64,000 bases of DNA from Euglena gracilis (lineage: Eukaryota; Euglenida; Euglenophyceae; Euglenales), in the NCBI GenBank assembly GCA_039621445.1, contig CP154954.1:76704073-76768072 (forward strand), given 5' to 3'. Made by a program: the position numbers and the translations under genes. The notes beneath the pieces were generated by a model that was not told the origin of the DNA, did no database searches, and saw only the letters and a list, made by a program, of their open reading frames with translations. Below are positions 1 to 10,376 of the stretch, one piece after another. The stretch's first letter is position 1. Every line of letters starts with the position of its first letter.

Positions 1-1358
1 GTGCCATGTGGCAGATTAATTAACGACACATATGACACTCATCATTTGTTACGCACAACGTCGTGTTGTTCTATGCAAACATCATTTGGTGTGAAGAGTG
101 ATTCCGCCGCGTACACCACTGCAAAATGTACCACAAGTGCACCGCATGTATGTAAAGAAGCTCAAATAGCTGGGTGGGATTTTTTTACCCAATTTTTGAG
201 GTGAAAAAACCCCCAAAAAATCAAAAGGGCCTATTCCTTTTTTCAAGGAATTTTTGATGCTAAAACTTTTTCGTTCCAGCCAGGCTTCGCCGGACTGAAC
301 CTCATTACTTCCGCTCGACCCATGGAGGGGGGTCTGCAGCCCGGGAGCTGCTGCCTGGGAAAAAGAGTGCTGGCTGGCTGGACCCTGGATGGATGACTGA
401 AGACATTCCTTGAAGCCGAGTAATGGTTGCAACCTGAATCAGAAAAATTATGAAGCTCAGTGGAAACCGTTTTTTATTACAGAGATATTTATTGATCTTT
501 TACCCCCAAAACAACCTGCTTCACATTGGATGTAGTCAAAGCGAGCAATGTCCACTGCAAGGTCGGGGTCCAAATATTAGGGCAGGCCCCTGGCTGGAAA
601 CGTCGGTCCACTACAAGAACACCTGCAACTGCTATTTGGGAGGGGGTGTCCAAATGACATATTTTCCAAAAATCGACCATTTGAAACACGTTTTTTTCTT
701 CAGAAAGTCATAATTTGTTATTTTGGTGATAAATTTTGATTTTGAAATATTTCCCACCTCCTCGCCACGTCATGTGCTGTCCTCCATGTGGGGGTGGTCC
801 AGATCACTCCACAGCTTACCGACCCCCCTCTGGGCAGGGGAGGGTCACTTTTGACTTTCAAAAACCCAGTCAATCACCTCCCACACCCAGGTCAGTCAAA
901 ATCCATTGATTTTAGACTATTTTTGGCCAGTGAAAAAAATGGCCTAAAAACAATGGGCTTTAGACAAAAAAAGCAAAAGGTCAGGCATTTCTGGCAGTGG
1001 GCAACTTTTAGCATTTCTGGTCACCCCCGCCCAGGGGGAGCTGTCCAGAGCCAAAACTAATCAGTCACTCCGGGAAAAAAAAGTCAGACACCAAAACAGT
1101 GGCACGGTCAAAATTTTTTGCCTGGCACGAAGCGCTGGGCAACAGAAAACATTCTTGGGAGATATTCGACTTTGAATCCAAAAGCAAAAGAAGATTAACA
1201 AATTCAAAAATCCTCAGCATTGAAAAAGCACAAAAACTACAAAGGATTAGAAAAAATATACATATCCAGATTGGATTTAACTGTTTAACATGATGCAAAA
1301 AAAATAGATGCTGAACAAAAAAAAGTTCAAACAAAACATGCACATTTGGGTGTGTCAT
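1..1358. other. Gene-free stretch, AT-rich with G/C-run repeat
   Basis: No convincing exon seen on either strand. Bases 815-1070 look like a decayed mini-element: a C-run and GGGTCACTTTTGAC at the left face GGTCACCCCCGCCCAGGG at the right, with GGCCAGTG / CACTGGCC-like words between. The rest is AT-rich with A and T runs and no recognisable domain. Confidence 0.4.
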
Positions 1359-1498
1359 AACTAATTGCTATGCTCCTGGGCACAATCAGGTGAGCATTTT
1401 CTCTTTGATCAGCAAGAGCACTGAGGGCGCCACAAGCAACCTGATACAGTCTTGCATTTTGGAAATTATTCAAGGTCTCGATGATGATTGGCATCAAG
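1359..1498 (-). CDS. Armadillo-repeat-like internal exon (partial)
   Basis: Read on the minus strand, an acceptor TCTGCAG at 1499-1505 is followed by an open segment containing LMPIIIETLNNF, YQVACGALSALAD and RENAHLIV. The spacing of hydrophobics, the ACGALSALA helix and the terminal N-x3-IV pattern match one armadillo (ARM) repeat, a roughly 42-residue helical unit used in protein-protein binding. Only one repeat is visible and no flanking ARM exon was found within a few kb, so this is either an isolated exon of a long-intron gene or a remnant. The donor is unclear; an in-frame stretch continues toward 1327. Confidence 0.45.
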
Positions 1499-1499
1499 C

Positions 1500-2860
1500 T
1501 GCAGATGCAATCAACTTTGCAACTTTTGCAAAAATTGGGGGATAGTGGGGTCCATATTCCAAGACTCGGGGCAGCTTGGGGATATACTTTTTTTGAGCAT
1601 ATCAGCACTTAAGTTCATAAAATGCCCATTTATTCTGATAGTCCGAACAAACATGACTGGTGACGAAAATGATGGGGGGGAAATGACAGGAAAAAATTTG
1701 ATGAAAATTTTCGGTTTTGGAAATTTTGATGATGGGGAAATTCAACTTTTCAGAAAAATTGGTGGTAATTTTTCCCACTTGTGAGGAAAGTTTTTCAGCA
1801 AAAATGGCAACTCAAAGTTCAAAAAATGGCCTGAACTGGACTGTGCCTGAACGTGGCTCCCCAAAAGGGCATAGAAAGGGTAAGGGGGGAAAAAATGACG
1901 AGGAAAAGAATGATCGGAAGAATTGGGTGGTTCCCCATCATTTTTGTTTCCCATCAATTTTGGTCTGACAACAACACCCAAAAGACGTATTGTTCATTTG
2001 TTGTTATTATTTCATTTATTATTCACCACATTGTTGAGATTTTCTGGGGATGGGGTTGGTGCCGCTCCAAAAGACCCATTTTCCTCAGTTTGGAGGGGTC
2101 AGGGGAAAAATTAGGGTTGGAGGTAACTGGAAAATGAATTCGCTTTCACTCTTGCAAAAAGGGGACAAAACAAGGTTTTCTGGGTAATTTCGATTTTGGG
2201 GGGTCACACCTGATGGGTTGGTTTGGCTCAGCATGCCGTGCCGATGGGGTCAGCTGACCAGGAGGGCACCCATTTTGCTGTGCCGACGTGGTCCGACCCC
2301 CAGGGGGGGGGGGGTTGCAAACCTCCTTTGGCATGTCAACACCTGCTTTTGGGGAGGAGGACAGCAGTATTTTTAACACATTTTGTCCTCGGGTTTCTGA
2401 AGTCAGAAGTCTGCTAAGTGTGCGAAGGCGATTCTGTCACTCGTTTATCTGCCAAGCTTGTGAGGGATTTCTTGCCCGCCGCAGCGCCCACCATATGCAG
2501 TGAAGCAGCAAACCTTTAAATACTCGTGCTGCAATACTGGCTTGCCTTCTTGATGTTGCGAAATGAGTGAAAGAATGGAAGCCTGGCCAGAAAATGCCTC
2601 CATAACACCAAAAAAAACTGTGAAGGAAAAGCACATTTTTTCTCATTTGCTTTGCATTATCCTGGAAAATTTTTTGACTCTGAAGAATTTGGGGCATTGG
2701 ACTCAGGTTTCTTTTAGGGCCACAGGTCTCCACCCACCATGGTTGGTGGGCACTGGGATTGTTTGTGGATAAAAATTATTCTTCCCATGTAAAAATTGCA
2801 AAAAATGGAAATCTTTCGGACATTTTTCTCTGATTTTTAAAATTGACGCAGGATGGAGTC
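1500..2860. other. Gene-free stretch between two candidate exons
   Basis: AT-rich sequence with many short GATGGGG and AAAATT words. A small open segment on the minus strand near 2440-2560 (HFATSRRQASIAARVFKG) could be an exon of the same ARM-type gene, but splice sites are weak and another frame is equally open, so it is not called. Confidence 0.3.
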
Positions 2861-2864
2861 AACA

Positions 2865-2960
2865 TCAGCCATCACATGTTTCCAAAGGGGACACTATGCA
2901 GATGCGGTCATGAAGGCTCGTCCAGATCCTTGAAGGGTCCTTTAGGATCTTCTTTTTCAA
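2865..2960 (-). CDS. Candidate terminal exon, hypothetical protein
   Basis: On the minus strand an acceptor ACAACTCCAG at 2961-2970 precedes 31 codons, LKKKILKDPSRIWTSLHD then RICIVSPLETCDG, and a TGA at 2865-2867. Composition is protein-like and the polypyrimidine context is modest. No family recognised. It could be the end of a gene whose other exons lie at higher coordinates; an overlapping frame (EKEDPKGPFKDLDEPS, then stop) is also open, so frame choice is uncertain. Confidence 0.28.
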   Translation of the reverse strand: MKKKILKDPSRIWTSLHDRICIVSPLETCDG

Positions 2961-4300
2961 CTGGAGTTGTTTGTATGCACTTCAACAAGTAAATGTCCCG
3001 TGAAAAATGGGTCCGAATTCTGCGGAGTATCATAAAAGACCACAAAAAATTCCTATTTTTTCTGCTGGAAAAATGAATGAAAAAACTCATCGAAATTTTT
3101 TTCAATTTTTTCCCGCAAATTTTTCTGCAATCTTAGTGGGACCCCCAGCCCCCCTGGGGGAACACATACACAAACCCAGCGTCGAAAAAATGCACCAATT
3201 TTCATCAATTACCATATTTTTTTTTGGTGGAAGCATCCCAAACCTTGTCTGGGTTTTTTTCTTCTCCCCCTCCCTGCCCGTTGGCTTTCCAGTGGGCCGG
3301 CTCCGTGCGGATGATTGGCTATGACGATCCCGGAGGTCGTACCGACCATGGTCGGGCCGACCTAGGTCGGGCCGACCGTTGGCTATGGCTCCTCCGGGGG
3401 GGGGGGGGGGGGCTGCCATAGGGTGGTGCAGTTCGTGAAAAATGCTCTGAAAGAAAGACAAAATCTGTGAAACCTTTCCTTTCATTTTTCGTACATGAAA
3501 GTTAGGAAACACCCTTGAGCACGTGAGTCCTACATTCGACACTCGGTAGGACTTTCCTCCGGTAGGCCACCTCCTTTCTGTATGACTCAACACACCAATT
3601 GATGTGTGTTGTTCTATTTCCCCCCTTACAGGACCACTTCAAAGTGAGTTGGCTGTGTGAAACTCAAGGTTTTCATTATGTTTTGTGTCTCAATGTCCCA
3701 ATGTCTATTTTTGAAGCAGGTTCTGGGTTACCCTGTGGAAAAACCCTGTGTTCAGGTTCCGGATTAAGCTGTGAACACCTGGTTTGTGTTTGTTTGCTTT
3801 GTATCATGCCATGTCATTTGACTCAAGATTAGATTGGAAAACCATTTTTTTCCTGTCCTGTGGATTGATTTTGCAGTCCTTGGTTTTTGAAACTGGTTTT
3901 AAGTGAAATTTGCACAGTTTAGTCTGAGAATCGAGAGGGGTGGGTGGCAGTTTTAAAATCCGGGGGTGCAGGTTGGTGTCATGTCGTGGGGCCAGTTTGG
4001 CGCCACAGCTTTGGGGCCCAGTTTTAGTGCCACATCTTGGGGTCAATTTCCACATCTTGGGCCGGTTTGAGCTGTGTTGTGGGCTTCTGGGCTGTCATCC
4101 AGGTTTTTGGCCTGTGTTCTGGGTTTTTGGGCTGTGTTTTTGGTTTTTTGGGTGTGTTCTGGCTTTTTGAGCTGTGTTCTGGGGCTTTGGGTTGTGCTGG
4201 GTTTTCTGGGGGGCGCGATGGGTTTTAGGTTGTGTTTTGGTTTTTCGGGCTGTGATTTGGGTTTTCGGGCTGTGTTCTGGGTTTTTGGGCGGGGAGTAGA
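2961..4300. other. Gene-free stretch with GGTCGGGCCGACC words and G runs
   Basis: Contains a mini-element at about 3325-3415 built of GGTCGGGCCGACC-type palindromic words ending in a 16-base G run, then a region (about 4070-4290) of loosely repeated GGGCTGTGTTCTGGGTTTTTGG units of about 25-30 bases. Open frames here are by-products of that repetition. No exon supported. Confidence 0.45.
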
Positions 4301-4520
4301 TCTAGCCTGGGGGGGGGGGGGGGGAGTGGGCCGACCCTAAGGTCGGCCCAATAGGACCTTAGGGTCGCTAGGGTCGCTAAGGTCGCTAAGGTCCAGTGGG
4401 CCGACCCTAGGGTCGCCCATCCTAGGGTCGTGGGCCGACCCTAGGGTCGGCCCACCCCACGACCTCGCCCCCCCCCCTATCAAAAAATTTCGATTTTTTG
4501 GGATGTTTTAGGCCTTCAAA
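4300..4520. repeat. Palindromic GACCCTAGGGTC mini-element, copy 1
   Basis: G-run entry, then multiple GCCGACCCTAGGGTCGGC-type words in both orientations, ending GGCCCACCCCACGACCTCGCCCC and a C run. A second copy at 9450-9560 keeps the outer palindrome (GGGGGCGAGATCGTGGG on the left facing CCCACGACCTCGCCCCC on the right). The 3' flank (AAAAAATTTCGAT, then GATGTTTTAGGCCTTCAAA) is shared by both copies, so a larger unit was duplicated. Confidence 0.75.
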
Positions 4521-4559
4521 TACAAAGAAAACAAAACCAAGAAACATTAATATTGATTA

Positions 4560-5222
4560 CTGATGCCAAAATCCACCCCAAAATCACAACGTGACATAAG
4601 GGATTTTGTGATTTTGGGGCCCTTGAACAGTTGAGCAACACAAGAGATTTGCCCCCCAAAACGATTTGAAAACACAAGGGACTTGCCCCCCAAACCAGCT
4701 TGGCAACACAAGGTATTTTGCTATTTAGGGGCCCTCGATCATCTGGACAACAGAAGGGATTTGACCCCAAAACGACTTGGAAACACAAGGGACATGCCCC
4801 CCAAAAAGACTTGACAACACAAGGGACTTGTCCCCCAAAACCACTTGGAGACACAAAAGATTTTGTTATTTTGGGGCCCTCGATCAGTTGGACAACAAAA
4901 GGGATTTGCCCCCCAAAACGACTTGGAAACACAAGGGCTTTGCCCCCCAAAACGATTTGGAAACACAAGGGATTTGCCCCCCCAAAACGACTTGGAGACA
5001 CAAGGGATTTTGTTACTTTTGGGCCCTCGATCATTTGGACAACAAAAGGGATTTGCCCCCCAAAACAACTTGGAACCACAAGGGATTTGGCCCCTAAAAC
5101 GACTTGGACACACCAGGGATTTTGTTATTTTGGGGGCCCCGATCAGTTGAACAACACAAGGGATTTGCCCCAAAAAACGACTTGGAATCACAAGGGATTT
5201 GGTTATTTTCGGGCCCTCTAAG
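4560..5222. repeat. Minisatellite block A, about 34-base unit
   Basis: Roughly 18-20 degenerate copies of a unit of about 34 bases centred on ACAAGGGATTTGCCCCCCAA and AACGACTTGG, interrupted by TTATTTTGGGGCCCTCGATCA spacers every two to five units, giving a second-order periodicity. It translates as recurring GFAPQNDLETQ-like peptides in several frames, but all frames are open to similar extents and there are no splice or start signals, so it is treated as non-coding. Confidence 0.85.
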
Positions 5223-6170
5223 AATTCCTAATTTTTGAAACGCTTGACCACTTGACGAATGATCACTCATGAAGTAGAACAATGTATCCATAATAAAGCC
5301 AAGCCCCAATATCCTGCCAGTGACACACGCACGCCTCAATAGGCTTTCAGCCACAGCCACACACATCGGCACCCCCCCCCCTCCGCTTGCATGTATTGTG
5401 GCCTGGCCCATTTCCCTTTAATCACCGCCACCGAAAAAATACCTATTGAATATGGGCTTTGCCCGTTTTCCTCTACCGCTTTCCGAAATCAGGACCTTTG
5501 GACACTTTTTGTACATTACCCTACTGTCGACCTGTGGAAGCAAAGGGAGTCATGAGGAGGTTCTCCTTGTGGCGAGGGCCAAAAGAACCCTAGGCCCGGG
5601 GCACTAGGTGAAGCTGTGCTACCCGTCGTGAAATGTGGACGCAAGAAACCCAAAAAAAAAGACCACTTGACGAATCACCACTCACAGCCTGCCAGCGGTC
5701 CGGCCACATTGTGCAGAATTGGTCAGTGGAACGATGTATTGCTGAGACATCCAACGTGTGGGCAAAGAAAATGCTAGTCCTTCCCAAAGCCAAGCTGATC
5801 AAAGCAACCAAATGGTGCCACTCAGTGAATGGCCACCCAGGCTCATCTCCACCACGGTCTCCACCGGACGCCGGCTTCACGCCTGAACCACGAGAGGCTG
5901 AAAACTCCCCCCTCCACCCCATCCGAGCCTCAAATAACAAAATCCCTTCTGTGTTGGCAACATACTCGGGGGCTAAGTCGTTTTTGTGGCTCACTTTGGC
6001 ATAGGCGGGGGGGGGGGGGCTCTATGTTGGCAATATACTTGGAGGGCTAAGTCCTTTTTGTGCAAATTTTGACTTATATTGAAAATCCAATGGGGAGACC
6101 CCCAAGTTTTTGCATATTCACCCCCGATTGAGGGGTTCTGGAGCCATTTGGGTGGGTTTTGACTGGCGTT
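5223..6170. other. No gene called; weak coding candidate inside
   Basis: A segment at 5633-5890 on the plus strand is open and reads like protein (KKRPLDESPLTACQRSGH, then VERCIAETSNVWAKKMLV), but both strands are open and no acceptor or donor frames it. The phrase CCACTTGACGAAT occurs both at 5249 and 5664, suggesting an old duplication. Left uncalled. Confidence 0.3.
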
Positions 6171-6174
6171 GAGG

Positions 6175-6395
6175 TGATTTGGACAAAAAAAATTTCAGGG
6201 GGGGCTTAAAAGTTGGCGGTTTTGACCCGTTAGTACATTAGAATGGGCAGTCGGCCGACAACCCATTACCCCCCCCCCGTCTCGCCGACTAGCTACCGAC
6301 TAGACCCAGGGCTGGATAGAGGTAGAGGTAGAGGTCAAAGTCCTTTACCTCTATCTGACCCACCTCTACCTCTACCTCTACCTCTATGTCACCGC
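6175..6395. repeat. AGTCGGCCGAC element plus AGAGGTAGAGGT hairpin
   Basis: Left part (GGGGGGCTTAAAAGTTGG, GACCCGTTAGTACATTAGA, AGTCGGCCGAC, C run, CTCGCCGACTAG) matches 7975-8150 at about 85-90 percent by eye. Right part (6315-6390) is a self-complementary block of AGAGGTAGAGGT against ACCTCTACCTCT, related to 7185-7260. Confidence 0.75.
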
Positions 6396-7180
6396 TATGT
6401 CCATAAAATGTCAGAAACTGGCACCAATAAGGGCCACAAAAGGCTCCAAATGCCACAGACTTGGCAAATTAGCATCTCAACGCAAAATTCCCCAAAATCG
6501 GCCAAAGGGAATTCACCACACAAAACCCCCAAATTTCTGGTCTAACACCCCCCCCAAAAAAACTGCCCAGGTATGTGTGGATCATGTTTACCATGATTCA
6601 CACCTAACAGCCAGCACTGTAGGTTTTGTGCAGGTGACCTTGGGCCAAAAATAAAACAAAGTGGTGTGCCAATTTGGATTATTTTTGCAACTTTTTCCAA
6701 AAGGTTGGCAGAGGGACACGGAAAAAAAAACCAACCAGGAAAAATCAGCTTTTCCTGTTGAAAAAAACATCACAGGCACATGTGTGGTGTGGCTGCATCT
6801 GTGGTGTGTTTGGGTGTGTGTGCATGTGTTTGGGGGAAATCAGGGGCTAATTTTAGTTGTCTTTCTGGTTTTGTTTTGAAATAATTATTTGTCGGTTAGG
6901 GGCGGACTTTTTCTGGGGTGCATGCCCAAAAACCCGTAAACCTATGACCAATGAGAGCTTTCTTTCAGCAAAGCAGAAAGCCAGAAGAAGGGACATCATT
7001 CATTTGCAATCCTGAAAACAAATACAACACGGGACAAAATTCCGCACATCAAATCAGGAATTGGTTCCAAATTAGTCACCACCAACCCAAAAATTTGGGT
7101 CATTTGCCGTTGTTGGAGTCAAAATAGACTTTCTCCAAAATTTGGAATCTCCCGCCTGAAATTTTTTTATCCCCAACAAG
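6396..7180. other. Gene-free AT-rich stretch
   Basis: No exon or repeat structure beyond short CCCCAAATTT and GTGTGTG words. Nothing supported. Confidence 0.4.
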
Positions 7181-7184
7181 GCTG

Positions 7185-7470
7185 CATAGTGATAGAGGTC
7201 AATGTCCTCTACCCCTATGTCAACCACCTCTACCTCTACCTCTGTGTCACCCCCAAGGAGCGTCACAAGCAAAAAGGGTCATTTCGACAGTACTTCAAAC
7301 TGCTTTAGGCTTCCATTTCATTTTGGACACTTTTTGGCACTTTGGGGGGGGGTAATTAACCGTCATTTTCCAGGTCAAGCGATTAACCATGGTTAACTGG
7401 GGGCCGGGCGTCAATTGACCAATTTTCACTTAACCATGCCTTTTGATTAACTGCCACTGGGCATCTTTTT
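7185..7470. repeat. AGAGGTAGAGGT and GATTAACC mini-elements
   Basis: 7185-7260 repeats the GATAGAGGTCAATGTCCTCT / CACCTCTACCTCTACCTCT hairpin of 6315-6390. 7378-7470 carries GCGATTAACCATGGTTAACTG and further TTAACCATG and GATTAACTG words in both orientations, the motif set found again at 12789-13033, 20825-20908 and next to each TTAGGG tract. Confidence 0.7.
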
Positions 7471-7624
7471 CCAAAAAAACAACAAAAGTCAAAAGTCACA
7501 TCCTTTTCCGGTGTAAGCAATAAGCCATGAACCCCCCAAATTTGGTGTCCAAAAAATGTGGCATCAAAATGCAACGTTCAAGGCTTTTTGAAAGCATTTC
7601 TCATGCACACAACCTTGTCATCTT

Positions 7625-7740
7625 CCTTGAAACCGTGTCTAGGGGCTCTGGCTTCACGCCCGAACCTATCTGCGTGGGACGCCGGTTTGGGTGGAAAATT
7701 TTCTGCCCGAACCGGCGTCCTAGGACGCTGCAGAATGCTT
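7625..7740. repeat. Solo end of the TAGGGGCTCTGGCTTCACG inverted-repeat family
   Basis: TTGAAACCGTG is followed by TAGGGGCTCTGGCTTCACGC and CCGAACC, then GCCGGTTTGGG and CCGAACCGGCGTCC. The same terminal sequence starts the element at 21949-22767. Only one end is recognisable here. Confidence 0.6.
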
Positions 7741-7974
7741 GTGTTTCTGAAGGATTTTCATGTTATCCCTGTTTCATCATTGGTTTTTTACCCCTTCGGA
7801 CCCCCATCAAGGGCCCACCGACCCCCACCGACCAAAGATTTCCATCTGAGGGTGTTCATGTTGGTGTAAGGCACTTATTTGGACCCATCCGGACCATTTC
7901 CGGGTGATTTGGGCCCGCCACAGACCATTTTTATGACCACCGACTAGCCACCGACTAGTTTGCATTTTCTTCAT

Positions 7975-8150
7975 GGGGGGGCTTAAAAGTCGGAGGTTTT
8001 GACCCTTTAGTACATTAGAGTGGGTAGTCGGCCGACTACCCACTACCCCCCCCCACCCCGTCTCGCCGACTAGTCACCGACCAGGCCTAGTCGGCCGACC
8101 AATTGGGTAGTCGGCCGTAGTCGGCCGACTACCCACTACCCCCCCCCCCC
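7975..8150. repeat. AGTCGGCCGACT element, copy 2
   Basis: Near copy of 6175-6300 followed by extra GTAGTCGGCCGACTACCCA words in both orientations and terminal C runs. It abuts the hAT-type MITE that begins at 8151, which inserted in its C run. Confidence 0.75.
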
Positions 8151-8634
8151 TAGGGCTGTTTCGATTAATCGATTAATCGATTAATTGTTCGTCATTGCCG
8201 ATTAATCGAATCGTTCGGCCCACAGCGATTAATCGTTCATTGTGGATGCAAACTACAATAGGCATAATATTTGTTGAAATCAACAAAAAATCGTGGGGTA
8301 GCCAGTCAGATAGCACACTACTTGCTGGTACACCATGAAAACGGTTGTTAAAAGTGGCCAACGCGTCAGCGAACGTGCCCGTGAAACATCGTGCGATTCT
8401 GATTAAGATACAGCAGTTCCTAATAAGCTTCGTTCTGCCATGTCGAGAGAGAATGAAACAAAAATTCGTCAGCGGGCACACAAAGAAATGGTCTATGTTC
8501 GATATTAGAATTTCTCAGGCAGATTTCATTATAAAAAATCGGAAGGGACCAATTAATCGTTAATCGTCCGAGACCCCCCGATTAATCGCGATTAATCGTT
8601 CGCCAGCCCGAAACGATTAATTGGCACAACCCTA
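8151..8634. mobile_element. hAT-type MITE, 484 bp
   Basis: Terminal inverted repeats: left TAGGGCTGTTTCGATTAATC, right (reverse complement) TAGGGTTGTGCCAATTAATC, with subterminal ATTAATCG words repeated in both orientations at each end. TAGGG/CAGGG termini with such subterminal sites are typical of hAT elements, and TAGGGCTGT...CGATTAATCG ends are known from animal hAT families. Both flanks are C runs, so an 8-base target duplication would be CCCCCCCC and cannot be proven. The interior has no transposase-like frame, so it would be non-autonomous. Confidence 0.75.
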
Positions 8635-8802
8635 CCCCCCCCCCAGTCTACCGCCTGCCATTGCCCCACCCCTGGGACCCACCACCCCTTCAATGATCAC
8701 TGTCCAAGGGCCCAGGTACAGGGGGGGGGGGTCCCGCGGCACCCCCTGTTGAGTTGCGAACTCAACTAAACAGGGGGGGAGGAAGGTTGGGGGACCCGAA
8801 CT

Positions 8803-8923
8803 CGACTTCCAAGCCTCCCCAGCACATACGCCATGTGCAAGTCGCCTAAAGTCAACTCAGCTGCTTGGAATTTGTGACAGAGGTAGAAATGGGCACCGAG
8901 CGAGACCATCATTCCAACAGAGA
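8803..8923 (-). CDS. Candidate exon, hypothetical protein
   Basis: On the minus strand, acceptor GCTATGCCCAG at 8924-8934 precedes VGMMVSLGAHFYLCHKFQ and AAELTLGDLHMAYVLGRLG, a hydrophobic, protein-like stretch. The 3' end is not defined: it runs into a C-rich tract with only weak GT donors. No family recognised. It lies between the MITE at 8151 and minisatellite block B. Confidence 0.25.
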
Positions 8924-9009
8924 CTGGGCATAGCGGGGGTGGGGTGCTGAGGGGGGGGAGCGAGTGGCCGGGGGGGTCCGAAACTGCCAGGTGAGTTTTA
9001 TGCAAGGCA

Positions 9010-9415
9010 CAGCACATATTTTGCTATTTTGGGGCCCTCGATCATCTGGACAACACAAGGGATTTGACCCCAAAACGACTTGGAAACACAAGGGACATGC
9101 CCCCCAAAACGACTTGACAACACAAGGGATTTTGTTATTTTGGGGCCCTCGATCAGTTGGACAACAAAAGGGATTTGCCCCCCAAAACGACTTGGAAACA
9201 CAAGGGCTTTGCCCCCAAAACGATTTGGAAACACAAGGGATTTGCCCCCCAAAACGACTTGGAGACACAAGGGATTTTGTTATTTTTGGGCCCTCGATCA
9301 TTTGGACAACAAAAGGGATTTGCCCCAAAAAAACAACTTGGAATCACAAGGGATTTGGTTATTTTCGGGCCCTCTAAGAGTTGAGCAACAAAAGTGATTT
9401 GGCCCCCAAAACGGG
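9010..9415. repeat. Minisatellite block B, about 34-base unit
   Basis: About ten units of the array at 4560-5222, including the same TTTTGGGGCCCTCGATCA spacers in the same order, so it descends from duplication of block A and not from independent expansion. It ends at GGCCTCAAAATTTTTTCG just before the GACCCTAGGGTC palindrome. Confidence 0.85.
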
Positions 9416-9449
9416 GCCTCAAAATTTTTTCGAAATTCTTTTTGATACG

Positions 9450-9745
9450 GGGGGCGAGATCGTGGGATGGGCCGACCCTAGGGTCAGCCCACCCCACGAC
9501 CTCGCCCCCCCCTATCAAAAAATTTCGATCTTTTTTGATGTTTTAGGCCTTCAAATACAAAGAAAACAAAACCAAGAAACATTAATATTGATTACTGATG
9601 CTAAAATACACCCCAAAATCACAACGTGACATAAGGGATTTTGTGATTTTGGGGCCCTTGAACAGTTGAGCAACACAAGGGATTTGCCCCCCAAAACGAT
9701 TCGAACGATTTGAAAACACAAGGGACATGCCCCCCAAAATGACTC
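9450..9745. repeat. GACCCTAGGGTC element copy 2 and duplicated minisatellite edge
   Basis: 9452-9508 is a near-perfect palindrome centred on CCCTAGGG with GGGCGAGATCGTGGG arms. It is followed by sequence nearly identical to 4475-4670 (GATGTTTTAGGCCTTCAAA through AACAGTTGAGCAACACAAGG). The order of palindrome and minisatellite differs from the first copy. Confidence 0.75.
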
Positions 9746-9759
9746 GGAGAGAACAACAC

Positions 9760-10370
9760 AGTTTGGTGCCACAAGGGGGGGGGGGGGGTTGGCACAGGTG
9801 GTGGCCAGTTTGGTGCCACTGGGCTGATGGACGCATGGTTCCTTGTTCATGGCGATCAAAAGAGGAACGACTAGCAATACAGTCACATGTAGGCCCAAAT
9901 TTTCGGGCCACCGTTTTCCCTGGGGCGGGAAAAGCCGGATCCATAAATGACGGGGCAGTGTTTATGCTCTAAGGGGGTGTTGGGGTCGCGGGGGGGGGTC
10001 GCGGGGGGGTCGCGGGGGGGGGGGTCGCGGGGGGAAATGGGTTTCGCAGCAGGTCATGTGTGACTTGTGTGACGTTGTCCTACCCTCTAATTTTGGATCC
10101 CGATTAGGAATTTGCGTGCCATTTGGTCCGAAAATAGGTCCAATTAGGAATTTGGGACCAATTTTTCGTGTTTTTGATTCCTAATTGGGTGGCAAACTCC
10201 TAATTAATGCAATTTTTTTGTACTTTTTGGAACCCCGAATCAGGCTCAGGGTGGGGTCGCGGGGGGGTCGCGGTCGCGGGGGAAACACCCCCTAATGGTC
10301 TCGCCGCAACATTTTTGACAAAACCGATGTAAATAACTCCCTGTGTTTCTGACTGACAAGGATAAATGGC
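9760..10370. repeat. G-run, GGTCGCGGGGGG and CCTAATT mini-elements
   Basis: 9984-10030 holds five tandem GGTCGCGGGG units and 10252-10282 three more, bracketing a block (10076-10215) in which AATTAGGAATTTG, CCTAATTGGG and related words recur in both orientations. This is the same CCTAATT word set seen inside the MITE at 19674-20302. No gene seen. Confidence 0.6.
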
Positions 10371-10376
10371 TGCTTT

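Noticed and set aside
4516-5221. Long frames on both strands with GFAPQNDLETQ-like repeats.
   Set aside because: Produced by the 34-base minisatellite, open in several frames, no start or splice support.
8173-8481. Possible transposase frame inside the 484-bp MITE (minus strand, 102 codons).
   Set aside because: No hAT motif, no zinc finger, and the element is too short to encode a transposase.
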